DNA from: Saprospiraceae bacterium
Lineage (GTDB): Bacteria > Bacteroidota > Bacteroidia > Chitinophagales > Saprospiraceae
DNA length: 64,000 nucleotides
Direction: 5' to 3'
NCBI GenBank assembly: GCA_016710585.1
Contig: JADJVN010000049.1
Location: 1 to 64,000, forward strand
The position numbers and the translations under genes are program-made. This document shows positions 52,826-60,996 of the stretch, piece by piece (position 1 is the first letter of the stretch; the number at the start of each line of letters is the position of its first letter). The notes under the pieces were generated by a model. It did no database searches, was not told the DNA's origin, and worked only from the letters and a program-made list of their open reading frames with translations.

Positions 52826-53562
52826 CCTGTTAAAATCATTGCAATTAAGTAATCAGACAATAAGATAAATACATTGGAAAATACTACAGCTTGTGTACTT
52901 GCATTGCCTAGTTCTATTGAGCCACCTTTCACAAAATAGCCTTGATAGCAGGATATTGTAGTCAATAAAAAAGCAAAGGTCACTGCTTTTACAAACATCA
53001 TAAATATATTATAAGGAAGAAAAAAAGAACGTAGTCCTTGGATATATTCTGTATTTGAAAAAGCACCAGTTGGGACCACAGCTACATAGCCTCCAATTAT
53101 ACTAATAAAAGCAGCAAGGCAAACAAGCATAGGAATAACAATTAAAGCAGCAATAACCTTTGGTTGAACAAGGTATGCAGCTGTATTGATTCCCATAATC
53201 TCCATAGCATCGATGTGTTCCTTTTGTCTCATACCTCCAATTTCAGTAGCAATATTTGACCCAACCTTACCAGCTAATGCCATACATGAAAAAGTAGGTG
53301 CTAATTCAATAATAGTCATATCTCGTACAATATATCCTATATAGTACCTAGGAATTAATGAACCACCCATCTGATAGGAAAACTGAACAGCCGTTACGGC
53401 GCCAATGAACACGGCAATAATAGCAATGATGGCAATTGAACCTATACCAATACTATTCATTTGTCTTAGGGTTTCTTTCCAATACATACCCCAATTCTCT
53501 GGCTTTTTAAATACCTGAGCTAGCCATTGAACATATTTACCAAAGTTATAAAATAAATTCAT
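52822..53562 (-). CDS. MlaE family ABC transporter permease
   Basis: A protein of about 246 residues from ATG 53562. Four to five membrane helices are seen: IGSIAIIAIIAVFIGAVTAV, the segment with LAPTFSCMALAGKVGSNIAT then EIGGMRQKEHIDAMEIMGI (the MlaE hallmark), VIAALIVIPMLVCLAAFISI and VKAVTFAFLLTTISCYQG. It is the membrane partner of the ATPase. An upstream TTG at 53571 lies within the likely -7 box (53569-53576), so ATG 53562 is preferred. Confidence 0.92.
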   Translation of the reverse strand: MNLFYNFGKYVQWLAQVFKKPENWGMYWKETLRQMNSIGIGSIAIIAIIAVFIGAVTAVQFSYQMGGSLIPRYYIGYIVRDMTIIELAPTFSCMALAGKVGSNIATEIGGMRQKEHIDAMEIMGINTAAYLVQPKVIAALIVIPMLVCLAAFISIIGGYVAVVPTGAFSNTEYIQGLRSFFLPYNIFMMFVKAVTFAFLLTTISCYQGYFVKGGSIELGNASTQAVVFSNVFILLSDYLIAMILTG

Positions 53563-53568
53563 GAAGTG

Positions 53569-53576
53569 CAAAGATA
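53569..53576 (-). promoter_or_regulatory. -7 promoter element of mlaE, probably giving a leaderless message
   Basis: TATCTTTG on the minus strand ends only 6 bases before the ATG. In this phylum transcription starts about 4-7 bases after the box. Confidence 0.5.
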
Positions 53577-53619
53577 ATTGATATTCACAATTAATGAATT
53601 GTATAAAAAATTTATGATT

Positions 53620-54249
53620 TTAAACATCTTTTCTACCGTATAGTGAGCAAATGGGACAATCTGCTTTAACATGTGCCTTTGCAGGACAATATTTTCTTCC
53701 AAAATAAATAATTTGAAGATGTAGTTTATTCCATGTGGTGATGTGAAATAAATGCTTTAAATCTATTTCAGTTTGAACAACATTTTTACCACTACTTAAT
53801 CCCCATCGATATGCTAATCTATGGATATGTGTATCGACTGGAAATGCTGGTTCGCCAAAAGCTTGAGACACCACAACAGATGCAGTTTTGTGTCCAACTC
53901 CTGGCAGTTCTTCAAGTTCTTCAAGTGTATTCGGTACATTGCCTCCATATTTTTCAATAAGAATAGTTGAAAGCTGTGAAATGGCTTTTGCTTTGTTTTG
54001 ATATAATCCACAAGGCTTAATAATTGATTCTATTTGTGTTATATCTAACTTAGACATGTCAAAAGGATTATTGGCGAGTTGAAATAATTGAGGACTCACT
54101 TTATTTACTCTTTCGTCAGTACATTGTGCTGATAGTAATACAGCTATTAACAAAGTATAAGCATCTTGGTGGATTAAGGGAATTGGAACTTCTGGAAACA
54201 ATTCATCCAAAATGGCTTGAATATGTTTTGCTTTTTCTTTTTTGTTCAT
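53620..54249 (-). CDS. nth: Endonuclease III
   Basis: A 209-residue DNA glycosylase/AP lyase. The HhH motif and catalytic Lys are in LEELPGVGHKTASVVVSQAF, and the catalytic Asp in FPVDTHIHRLAYRWGL. The C-terminal iron-sulfur region reads KYCPAKAHVKADCPICSLYG, with only three Cys; canonical Nth has four (C-x6-C-x2-C-x5-C). It starts 1 base after the reductase gene on the same strand. Confidence 0.92.
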   Translation of the reverse strand: MNKKEKAKHIQAILDELFPEVPIPLIHQDAYTLLIAVLLSAQCTDERVNKVSPQLFQLANNPFDMSKLDITQIESIIKPCGLYQNKAKAISQLSTILIEKYGGNVPNTLEELEELPGVGHKTASVVVSQAFGEPAFPVDTHIHRLAYRWGLSSGKNVVQTEIDLKHLFHITTWNKLHLQIIYFGRKYCPAKAHVKADCPICSLYGRKDV

Positions 54250-54250
54250 C

Positions 54251-55270
54251 TTATAAATTTAAAAGAAAATCCATTGTATTTATACCATCAGCATAATCTT
54301 CAAGACTTGGATTTTGGCAATTGCCAAAATTTACTGTATTAAGATTTGGCAAGTTTTTTTTTGCAGAAATACATTGGATGCGAATTTCATTTTTTGCTAA
54401 TTTTTCGCATAGGTCATTTAGATCATTATAGTATTCAAAGTTTAAAATTCCAATTGGTGATGCAATACTTTTGTTTTCAACTAAGAGTAATGTATTACCT
54501 TGATAAAAATTTGGTCTATTCATGATACATAAAGCAAAATTATAATCATAATTATTTTTATACTTAGTATGGTCATTAACATGTTCAAAATTAATATCCA
54601 AAGTACGTATTAAATTTGAAAAGTTATAGCCAAACGGAACATAAATTTTTGAAACATTTCTGCAACCCAGACCATAATATTGGAAGATATCTTTACCAAT
54701 ATTGACAAAATCTATTTCATCTTCAGAGCCATCCAATACTGCAATTGCATTGCGATGTGACCGTATAATATGTGGTACATGTTTGAAATAGGATTGGAAT
54801 AAATTACTTGAGCTACTACTGCCGGTGGCAATGACTGCATCATAGTTTGTTAATTTCTCAACAATTGAAATTTTTTGTGCAATTTCTAAGTCTATTAACT
54901 TCAATGATTCATGAAGCCAATGGTAAAGAACTTGATCTTTTTCTGAAAGTTTGAGTTGACAAGTATTCCCAGATGCTATAATGCAAAGTATATCATGAAA
55001 TGCGACTAACGGAATATTTCCAGCTGCAATTAAGCCTACATTTTTTGATTTTGGCTTTATTGGTGAATATTGCTTAAGCCATTGTGAAAGTATATCTTTA
55101 TTGCAATATGTTTTAGCAATCTGGTTTAACATGCTTTTACATTCCACTGCTGTAAACCATGGATTATTCAAACATGCTTTTTTAATACTTTCTTCTAAAT
55201 GGTTTTTATCTTCATATATGTATTCTGAAAGTTGTGAGAAGCAATAGATTACTTGTTGTTCAAAACTCAT
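54251..55270 (-). CDS. Acyl-CoA reductase, LuxC family
   Basis: A 339-residue protein of the aldehyde-dehydrogenase superfamily. VGLIAAGNIPLVAFHDILCI is the cofactor-binding turn, AVIATGSSSSSNLFQSYF and RSHRNAIAVLDGSEDEID are family signatures, and YYGLGCRNVSKIYVP holds the conserved Cys. LuxC-type enzymes reduce fatty acyl-CoA to aldehyde. The start overlaps the rluD stop by four bases, and nth follows. The role outside bioluminescence is uncertain. Confidence 0.85.
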   Translation of the reverse strand: MSFEQQVIYCFSQLSEYIYEDKNHLEESIKKACLNNPWFTAVECKSMLNQIAKTYCNKDILSQWLKQYSPIKPKSKNVGLIAAGNIPLVAFHDILCIIASGNTCQLKLSEKDQVLYHWLHESLKLIDLEIAQKISIVEKLTNYDAVIATGSSSSSNLFQSYFKHVPHIIRSHRNAIAVLDGSEDEIDFVNIGKDIFQYYGLGCRNVSKIYVPFGYNFSNLIRTLDINFEHVNDHTKYKNNYDYNFALCIMNRPNFYQGNTLLLVENKSIASPIGILNFEYYNDLNDLCEKLAKNEIRIQCISAKKNLPNLNTVNFGNCQNPSLEDYADGINTMDFLLNL

Positions 55271-56376
55271 ACTTTAGAATTCATTAATTTGTTTATTTCT
55301 TTTTCTTCTTCTTTACTTATTTCTTCTGTTGGTGAGGTCAGTTCTCTTCTTGTTGAGGTATAATGTCTCCATTTTTCAATTAGCAAATTAAAATTAGGTG
55401 GCAATTCTTGTTCAAATCGCATAAACTTCTCCGTGGTCGGATGAACAAATCCAATCACTTTTGCATGAAGAGCAAAATGAGATAAAATTTTTGTGCAATT
55501 TTGAATGAATTGCTTGTATTTCGTAAATATCGTTCCTTTTAATATTTGGTCGCCTCCATATTTTTCATCATTGAATAAGGTGTGACCAGCATATTTCATA
55601 TGAACCCTGATTTGATGTGTTCGGCCAGTTTCAAGATTGCATTTGACTAAACTTGTGTAATAAAAAGATTCAATTAATTCATAATGAGTGACTGCATGTT
55701 TGCCTTCAAGTCCATCAGGAAAAACAAGCATACATGATCTTCTCTTTGGGTCTCTACCGATATTTCCTGTAATAGTTCCTTTTGCTTCTTTAGGTTCTCC
55801 CCAGATTAAAGCATTGTATTCTCTTTCGATTGTGTGGTTGAAAAATTGCTTTGAGAGATGTGCAGCTGCGTAATCAGTTTTTGCAACTAATAATAAACCA
55901 GAGGTTTCTTTATCTATGCGGTGAACTAAACCAAAGCGTTCTTTTCCCTCAGGTAATACACTCTTTTCTCGGAGTCCAAAATGCCAAGCAAGAGCATTGA
56001 CTAATGTACCAGTACGCACTCCAGCCGCGGGATGCACTACCATTCCACAAGACTTGTTGATGACCATTAAAGTCTCGTCTTCATAGATGATATCCAATGG
56101 GATGTCTTCTGGTATAATTTCTGAGTCTACAGGTGGTCTGGGAATGATGACATCTATTTTGTCATTGGGTCTGAGTTTGTAGTTGGATTTAACTTCTGAG
56201 CCATTTATTTTGACTAAACCAGCTTTAACTGCATTTTGAATTTTATTTCTGGATACCCTAGGTATTTTTTCAGCTAGAAAATGATCTATTCTAATCGCTT
56301 GTTGTCCAGGGTCAACGATGATTTGTAGTTGATCAAAATCATTTTCTTCTTGCCACGATTCGTTTATTTCTTCCAT
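55267..56376 (-). CDS. rluD: RluD-family 23S rRNA pseudouridine synthase
   Basis: A 369-residue enzyme. The N-terminal S4 RNA-binding domain (IRIDHFLAEKIPRVSRNKIQ) is followed by the pseudouridine synthase domain: VINKSCGMVVHPAAGVRTGT, catalytic Asp about residue 155 in LVHRIDKETSGLLLVAKTD, CNLETGRTHQIRVHMKYAGH and the C-terminal FALHAKVIGFVHP. RluD modifies 23S rRNA helix 69. A charged tail (EEISKEEEKEI) extends the C-terminus. The start overlaps nothing upstream. Confidence 0.93.
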   Translation of the reverse strand: MEEINESWQEENDFDQLQIIVDPGQQAIRIDHFLAEKIPRVSRNKIQNAVKAGLVKINGSEVKSNYKLRPNDKIDVIIPRPPVDSEIIPEDIPLDIIYEDETLMVINKSCGMVVHPAAGVRTGTLVNALAWHFGLREKSVLPEGKERFGLVHRIDKETSGLLLVAKTDYAAAHLSKQFFNHTIEREYNALIWGEPKEAKGTITGNIGRDPKRRSCMLVFPDGLEGKHAVTHYELIESFYYTSLVKCNLETGRTHQIRVHMKYAGHTLFNDEKYGGDQILKGTIFTKYKQFIQNCTKILSHFALHAKVIGFVHPTTEKFMRFEQELPPNFNLLIEKWRHYTSTRRELTSPTEEISKEEEKEINKLMNSKV

Positions 56377-56439
56377 ATTTGTGAATTCTCTTTAAGATTC
56401 CAATAAATTAAAGAACTTTGCATTTCAAAAGTTCAATTA

Positions 56440-57660
56440 ATGAGTCTTAAAAGTTTTAATCATTTTGAAACCCTATGCACAAAACCTATTAAAGAGGTAA
56501 GAAATACAGCAAACCATCAATTGGGGATCAATCCCAGTTCGGCCTTTAGGTTTGATAATACAGCTGATAGTATTAAAGCTTTTTTATCTCAACCTGGAAG
56601 TCATGTTTATAGTCGCTATGGTAATCCAACTGTTGATCCGGTAGGGCAGCGGATTGCAGATCTCGAGGTATCTGGTAGTAAAACTAAAGCCTATGGTGTA
56701 TTGACTAGCTCCGGGATGGCTGCTATTCATATATGTTTACAAAGTTTATTGCTTCCTGGTGATACTGTAATAACACAGGAGATTCTTTACGGAGGTACAA
56801 GTGAGCTGTTAAATAAAGTATTCGTACCTCAGAAAATAAAAGTATTAAATTTAAATTTTAGTAATTTAATTTCATTAGAAAAAAGTCTTTTAAAGTTAAA
56901 AGGAAATAAAGTCATTTATCTTGAGACTCCTGTGAATCCCAACTTGGCATGTGTTGACATAAAAGCTGTTTCAAAAATTGCAAAAAAATTCAAGGTATTA
57001 GTTATAGTGGATAATACTTTTTGCACTGCTTATATCCAGAAACCATTGTTATTGGGTGCTGATATTGTATTGCATTCAACTACAAAATTTTTGCATGGAC
57101 ATGGTGTCTCTATGGGTGGGGCCATAGTGACTAAAGACAAGCTATTAATGCATGATAAAATATGGCCTTTTCTAAAATTAATTGGAAGTACATCCAATGC
57201 ATTTGATGCTTGGTTGATTCATCTCGGATTAAAGACATTGCATATAAGAATGCAAAGACATTGCGATAATGCAATGGCATTAGCTAATTATTTAGACCAA
57301 CATGAAAATGTTCAGAAAGTTAATTATCCAGGATTGGATAATCATAAAGATCATAATATTGCAAAAAATCAAATGAATGGTTTTGGCGCCTTGTTGAGTT
57401 TTGAAGTAAAAGGAAGTATTCAAAATGCAAAACGCGTCATGGATGGATTAAGTTTAGCTGCGATTGCCCCTTCTCTAGGCGAAACAGATACAATGGTATT
57501 GCATCCTGCGAGTTCGTCTCATTTAAGAGTGGATAAAAAATTGAGAGAACAACATGGTATTTCAGATACCTTGATCAGAGTAAGTGTAGGTATTGAGAAT
57601 ATCGAAGATATTATCAATGATTTTAATATTGCCTTGGACTTTAAAATTAGAGCAAAGTGA
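56440..57660 (+). CDS. Cys/Met metabolism PLP-dependent enzyme (MetZ/cystathionine synthase type)
   Basis: A 406-residue fold-type I PLP enzyme. The cofactor Lys216 is in HSTTKFLHGHG. SRYGNPTVDPVGQRIADLEV, GVLTSSGMAAIHICLQSLL, VIYLETPVNPNLACVDI and SLGETDTMVLHPASSSH are family landmarks. It may be O-acetyl/succinylhomoserine sulfhydrylase, cystathionine gamma-synthase or a gamma-lyase; sequence alone does not separate these. Its end overlaps the tail of bshB1 by 14 bases, convergently. Confidence 0.88.
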   Translation: MSLKSFNHFETLCTKPIKEVRNTANHQLGINPSSAFRFDNTADSIKAFLSQPGSHVYSRYGNPTVDPVGQRIADLEVSGSKTKAYGVLTSSGMAAIHICLQSLLLPGDTVITQEILYGGTSELLNKVFVPQKIKVLNLNFSNLISLEKSLLKLKGNKVIYLETPVNPNLACVDIKAVSKIAKKFKVLVIVDNTFCTAYIQKPLLLGADIVLHSTTKFLHGHGVSMGGAIVTKDKLLMHDKIWPFLKLIGSTSNAFDAWLIHLGLKTLHIRMQRHCDNAMALANYLDQHENVQKVNYPGLDNHKDHNIAKNQMNGFGALLSFEVKGSIQNAKRVMDGLSLAAIAPSLGETDTMVLHPASSSHLRVDKKLREQHGISDTLIRVSVGIENIEDIINDFNIALDFKIRAK

Positions 57661-58378
57661 ATAAATCTTCTACACCTACTGGTCTAGTAATATTAAATCC
57701 TTCAGCATAATCTACTTGAATCAGTCGACCATAAATTCTTGCTTGTGCTTTCACTACTTCAAGAAAATTTTTACTTGAAATAGGGGATTCTGGTTCAGTG
57801 GAATTTGGATTAAAAAACTAAGAACTAAAACTTAGGATGAGCTCCATTTTTTTCTCCATAAATTTTGAAATATCAACAATTAGCTCAGGTTTTAAATGAT
57901 AATCTTGTATGTAATGATATATACTTTGAGGCCTCCAAGCGCTCTGTTCGATTCCTCCAAATGAAGTTTGAATTTTTATTAATCCAGAATAAAAGCAAGC
58001 ATCTTGGATCAACTTTGAAGCTCTTGCATGATCAGGATGACGATCTTCAATTGCGTTGGCCAAAATTATTCGAGGCTTTGAAGCTCGAATGATTTTAATA
58101 ATCTCAATAATTGAATCTTCATTATTTTCAAAGAAGCCATCTTTCAGATTTAATTGATGTCTAAAACTAGCATTCATTAATTTGGCAGACAGCATTGCTT
58201 CTTGTGTTCTTATGGTTGCATTTCCTCTAGTCCCTAACTCTCCTCTGCTTAAATCAAGTAAGCCAACTTTATAACCTGCGTCTATATGCTTTAAAATAGT
58301 CCCACTACAAGCAAGCTCAATATCATCTGGATGTATGCCAATAGCTAATACATCTATTTTGTTTATATTTTCTACCAT
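57647..58378 (-). pseudogene. bshB1: Bacillithiol biosynthesis deacetylase BshB1, interrupted by in-frame TAG
   Basis: A zinc-dependent LmbE-type deacetylase that removes the acetyl group from GlcNAc-malate in bacillithiol synthesis. VLAIGIHPDDIELACSGTIL (zinc site) opens the protein, followed by LLDLSRGELGTRGNATIRTQ and NAIEDRHPDHARASKLI. The frame ends at TAG 57818-57820 after ILSFSS, but the same frame continues FFNPNSTEPESPISSKNFLE, then RIYGRLIQVDYAEGFNITRP to TAA at 57647-57649. The full length is about 243 residues with the TAG, as in the family. Homologues have Gln at the TAG position (SSQFFNPNSTEPES), so CAG to TAG is a one-base change. The break removes the last quarter, including the Gly-rich tail. 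The start overlaps the fabH stop. Confidence 0.85.
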
Positions 58379-59427
58379 TTAATTAATGCTGAACCCCAAG
58401 TAAATCCACTTCCAAATGCTGCTAAACAAACTAAATCTCCATCTTTTACTTTTCCTTGTTCCCAAGCTTCAGATAGTGCTATAGGAATAGAAGCTGCTGT
58501 GGTGTTGCCATATTTTTGAATATTGTTAAATACTTTGTCGTCACTCAATCCTAATTTTTTTTGAATAAACTGACTTATTCTTAAATTAGCTTGATGTGGT
58601 ATTAATAAATCAATATCGGAAACTGAATAATTTGATTTTTGCAAGGCCTCTTGGATGACTTCTGGAAATTTTGTTATAGCAGTTTTAAAAACCAACTGTC
58701 CATTCATATTTGGATAGATATCTTCTTCCTCCCACATTTTTTGTGTTAAAAAAATTCCACCATAAGTGTTATTTTGATAACCAAACTTTTCTGTACCGAG
58801 ATGGTAGCCTCCATGACATCCTGGATTAATGAAAGCAAGTTCCTCTGCATAAGTGCCATCTGAATGGATGTGAGTTGAAAGAACACCATCATTATTAGTT
58901 TCAGAAGCTTGAAGAATGACAGCTCCAGCGCCATCTCCAAAGATTACTGTAACATTCCTTCCCCTAGTAGTGAAATCTAGTCCCATTGAATGCATTTCAG
59001 CGCCTACTAATAAAATGTTTTTATAATGTCCAGTTTTAATAAACTGATCTGCTACTGATAGGCCATAGATAAATCCAGAACACTGATTTCTGATATCAAG
59101 GGCAGCACATTCTGTTTTTGTAATTTTTAATTCTCTTTGCAATAATACACCACAACCAGGAAAGAAATAATCAGGACTTAAAGTAGCAAATATAATGAAG
59201 TCAATGTCCTCTTTTGATATGCCAGCTCGTTCTATGGCAATCTCTGCTGCTCTTGCAGCCATAGTTGTTGTGGTTTCTTTATGAGGGATTCCATATCGTC
59301 TCTCTTGGATACCTGTTCTCTCTTGAATCCACTCATCAGTAGTATCCATAACTGACTCTAAGTCCTTATTTGAGATGATTCTCGAGGGAACATAATGTCC
59401 TATTCCTGCAATTTTTGTATTAAGCAT
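58372..59427 (-). CDS. fabH: 3-oxoacyl-ACP synthase III
   Basis: A 351-residue thiolase-fold enzyme that starts fatty-acid chains. Catalytic Cys116 is in DIRNQCSGFIYGL, His in LIPHQANLRIS, Asn in YGNTTAASIP, and the N-terminal LNTKIAGIGHYVPSRIISN is typical. Bacteroidota proteins are slightly longer than E. coli FabH (317). It ends in TAG, overlapping the bshB1 start by seven bases. A -7 box lies about 22 bases upstream. Confidence 0.95.
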   Translation of the reverse strand: MLNTKIAGIGHYVPSRIISNKDLESVMDTTDEWIQERTGIQERRYGIPHKETTTTMAARAAEIAIERAGISKEDIDFIIFATLSPDYFFPGCGVLLQRELKITKTECAALDIRNQCSGFIYGLSVADQFIKTGHYKNILLVGAEMHSMGLDFTTRGRNVTVIFGDGAGAVILQASETNNDGVLSTHIHSDGTYAEELAFINPGCHGGYHLGTEKFGYQNNTYGGIFLTQKMWEEEDIYPNMNGQLVFKTAITKFPEVIQEALQKSNYSVSDIDLLIPHQANLRISQFIQKKLGLSDDKVFNNIQKYGNTTAASIPIALSEAWEQGKVKDGDLVCLAAFGSGFTWGSALIKW

Positions 59428-59431
59428 GGTT

Positions 59432-60856
59432 TTATATTATTTGAAATACAAAAGTAAATTTCTTTAAGCGATTTTCAAGTTTTAATATATAATTACCACT
59501 GGTTAAATTTGTGGTATTAAGTTTTAATTCATTTGAATTAAAATAGATTTTATCTGAATGTACTTTTTGGCCATTGACATTAAAGATTTCAAGATTAAAA
59601 ATATCTGAATTTGAAACATCTAAATGAACTGTAATAAAATCTTTACTAATGCTAGGATAGATATAAGCTAGCTCTTCATCAACAGTTTGGTTGGAAGAAA
59701 TTATACTTTCCACAGATAAATTGTCAATCAATAATTTACTGCCAATTTGAGGTGTGCCGCTGCCTATACCAGCAAAATATCCACCTCCTGCAAAAAATTC
59801 TAAATACAATGAATCACTGAATTTAGGGAAATTTAGTTTCCTTTGAAATTTAGTATAGTTTGAACTTTTGGTTAGTGCAATTAAATTAGAAGAAACTATA
59901 GTGTTGATCCCTTGATCTGGTGCATGGAAGTAAAACACAGCCCATGCTGTATCGTTATTTACAGGTAGGTAGCTATAGTCAAATTTTATTTCAGCAGAGT
60001 TAGAATGAAAAGGGATATTAACAATGGTGCCAAATGCTGCATCACCCGGGCCCGCATAGCCAAATTTATTGCTTAAGCCAAAAGTTGAAAGTTTTACATT
60101 TTCAATCTGTAATGCGCTGTTACCATGGCTAGCATTACTTGATTTAGTTACAGGGACAGCTGTTCTTAGAAGTGTTGGATATAGATTCGGTGTTGCCCAT
60201 TCAAATGGCTCGGTAAGTTGTATTTCTTTCCACGCTTCGAAATTCGAATTGGGCATTTGTTCAGTAACATTAATAAATTCAAATTCATCTATTTCCATCC
60301 AAGATCCGGCTTTTGGTCTATCTAAACTCCCAGTAGTTATTAAAAAGAAGACACTATCAGGGGCTATTGAACTTGGCGAAATTGGAATTGAGAATCGAGT
60401 ATAATCTGGAACGTCTTGTGTGATTGGAATGACATTGATCGAAACAGGGAATCCAACTCTTTTAAAAAATAGCGCTAGAACGCCAGTGTCACCAGGAGCT
60501 ATTTTGCATCGTATATAACCAGTAATTGAATCTGGCATATGTGTTATTGGATTGCCACCATATGGTATGTTTGCAATATCGCCATTCGTAATAAAGGCAG
60601 GAACAACATTGGTATCTAATATTCCTCTTGTTGTTTCCATTCTGAGGGCATTTCCTTTGACACCAGAAACCTGATAAACATTTGGCTTTGTTGTAGAGAA
60701 AAAGCTTTGAAAATTCAAGGTGGTAAAATTATCTGGTTCGGGATAAAGCGTTGAAGTTATCCAATCTTCAAAATCATATTGTATTTTTTGAGAAAATAAA
60801 TTGCCATTAAGGCCCAATAAACAAAGTAAAATATATAGTAAATTCTTCATTATCAA
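59432..60856 (-). CDS. T9SS-sorted secreted protein
   Basis: A 474-residue protein with an N-terminal signal (LLYILLCLLGLNGNLFSQ), two beta-sandwich carbohydrate-binding-like domains and a C-terminal type A sorting domain (YIYPSISKDFITVHLDVSNS to NVNGQKVHSDK to SGNYILKLENRLKKFTFVF). ATG may be 60856 or the in-frame ATG 6 bases later. No catalytic motif is seen. It is an extracellular or surface protein of unknown role. Confidence 0.8.
   Translation of the reverse strand: MIMKNLLYILLCLLGLNGNLFSQKIQYDFEDWITSTLYPEPDNFTTLNFQSFFSTTKPNVYQVSGVKGNALRMETTRGILDTNVVPAFITNGDIANIPYGGNPITHMPDSITGYIRCKIAPGDTGVLALFFKRVGFPVSINVIPITQDVPDYTRFSIPISPSSIAPDSVFFLITTGSLDRPKAGSWMEIDEFEFINVTEQMPNSNFEAWKEIQLTEPFEWATPNLYPTLLRTAVPVTKSSNASHGNSALQIENVKLSTFGLSNKFGYAGPGDAAFGTIVNIPFHSNSAEIKFDYSYLPVNNDTAWAVFYFHAPDQGINTIVSSNLIALTKSSNYTKFQRKLNFPKFSDSLYLEFFAGGGYFAGIGSGTPQIGSKLLIDNLSVESIISSNQTVDEELAYIYPSISKDFITVHLDVSNSDIFNLEIFNVNGQKVHSDKIYFNSNELKLNTTNLTSGNYILKLENRLKKFTFVFQII
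59449..59456 (-). promoter_or_regulatory. -7 promoter element of fabH-bshB1
   Basis: TACTTTTG on the minus strand, 21 bases before the fabH ATG, inside the tail of the T9SS gene. Confidence 0.4.
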
Positions 60857-60996
60857 TGTCTTTAATTATATAATATTAAATATTAGATTGTAAAAATAAG
60901 AAATTAAAGCAACACAAATCAAAAAAATACAATCAAATCTATGTGAATATGCTAACCATATTGATTAATAGATTACAAAATCCACGATTTAAAGTA

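Noticed and set aside
56377..56439. Riboswitch before the PLP-dependent sulfur enzyme
   Set aside because: The gap is only 63 bases and shows no SAM-riboswitch core.
8175..57820. Genome-wide reassignment of TAG to an amino acid
   Set aside because: trxB, batD, fabH and the thioesterase end in TAG at their normal family lengths, so simple reassignment is unlikely. Only the possibility of partial suppression was kept.
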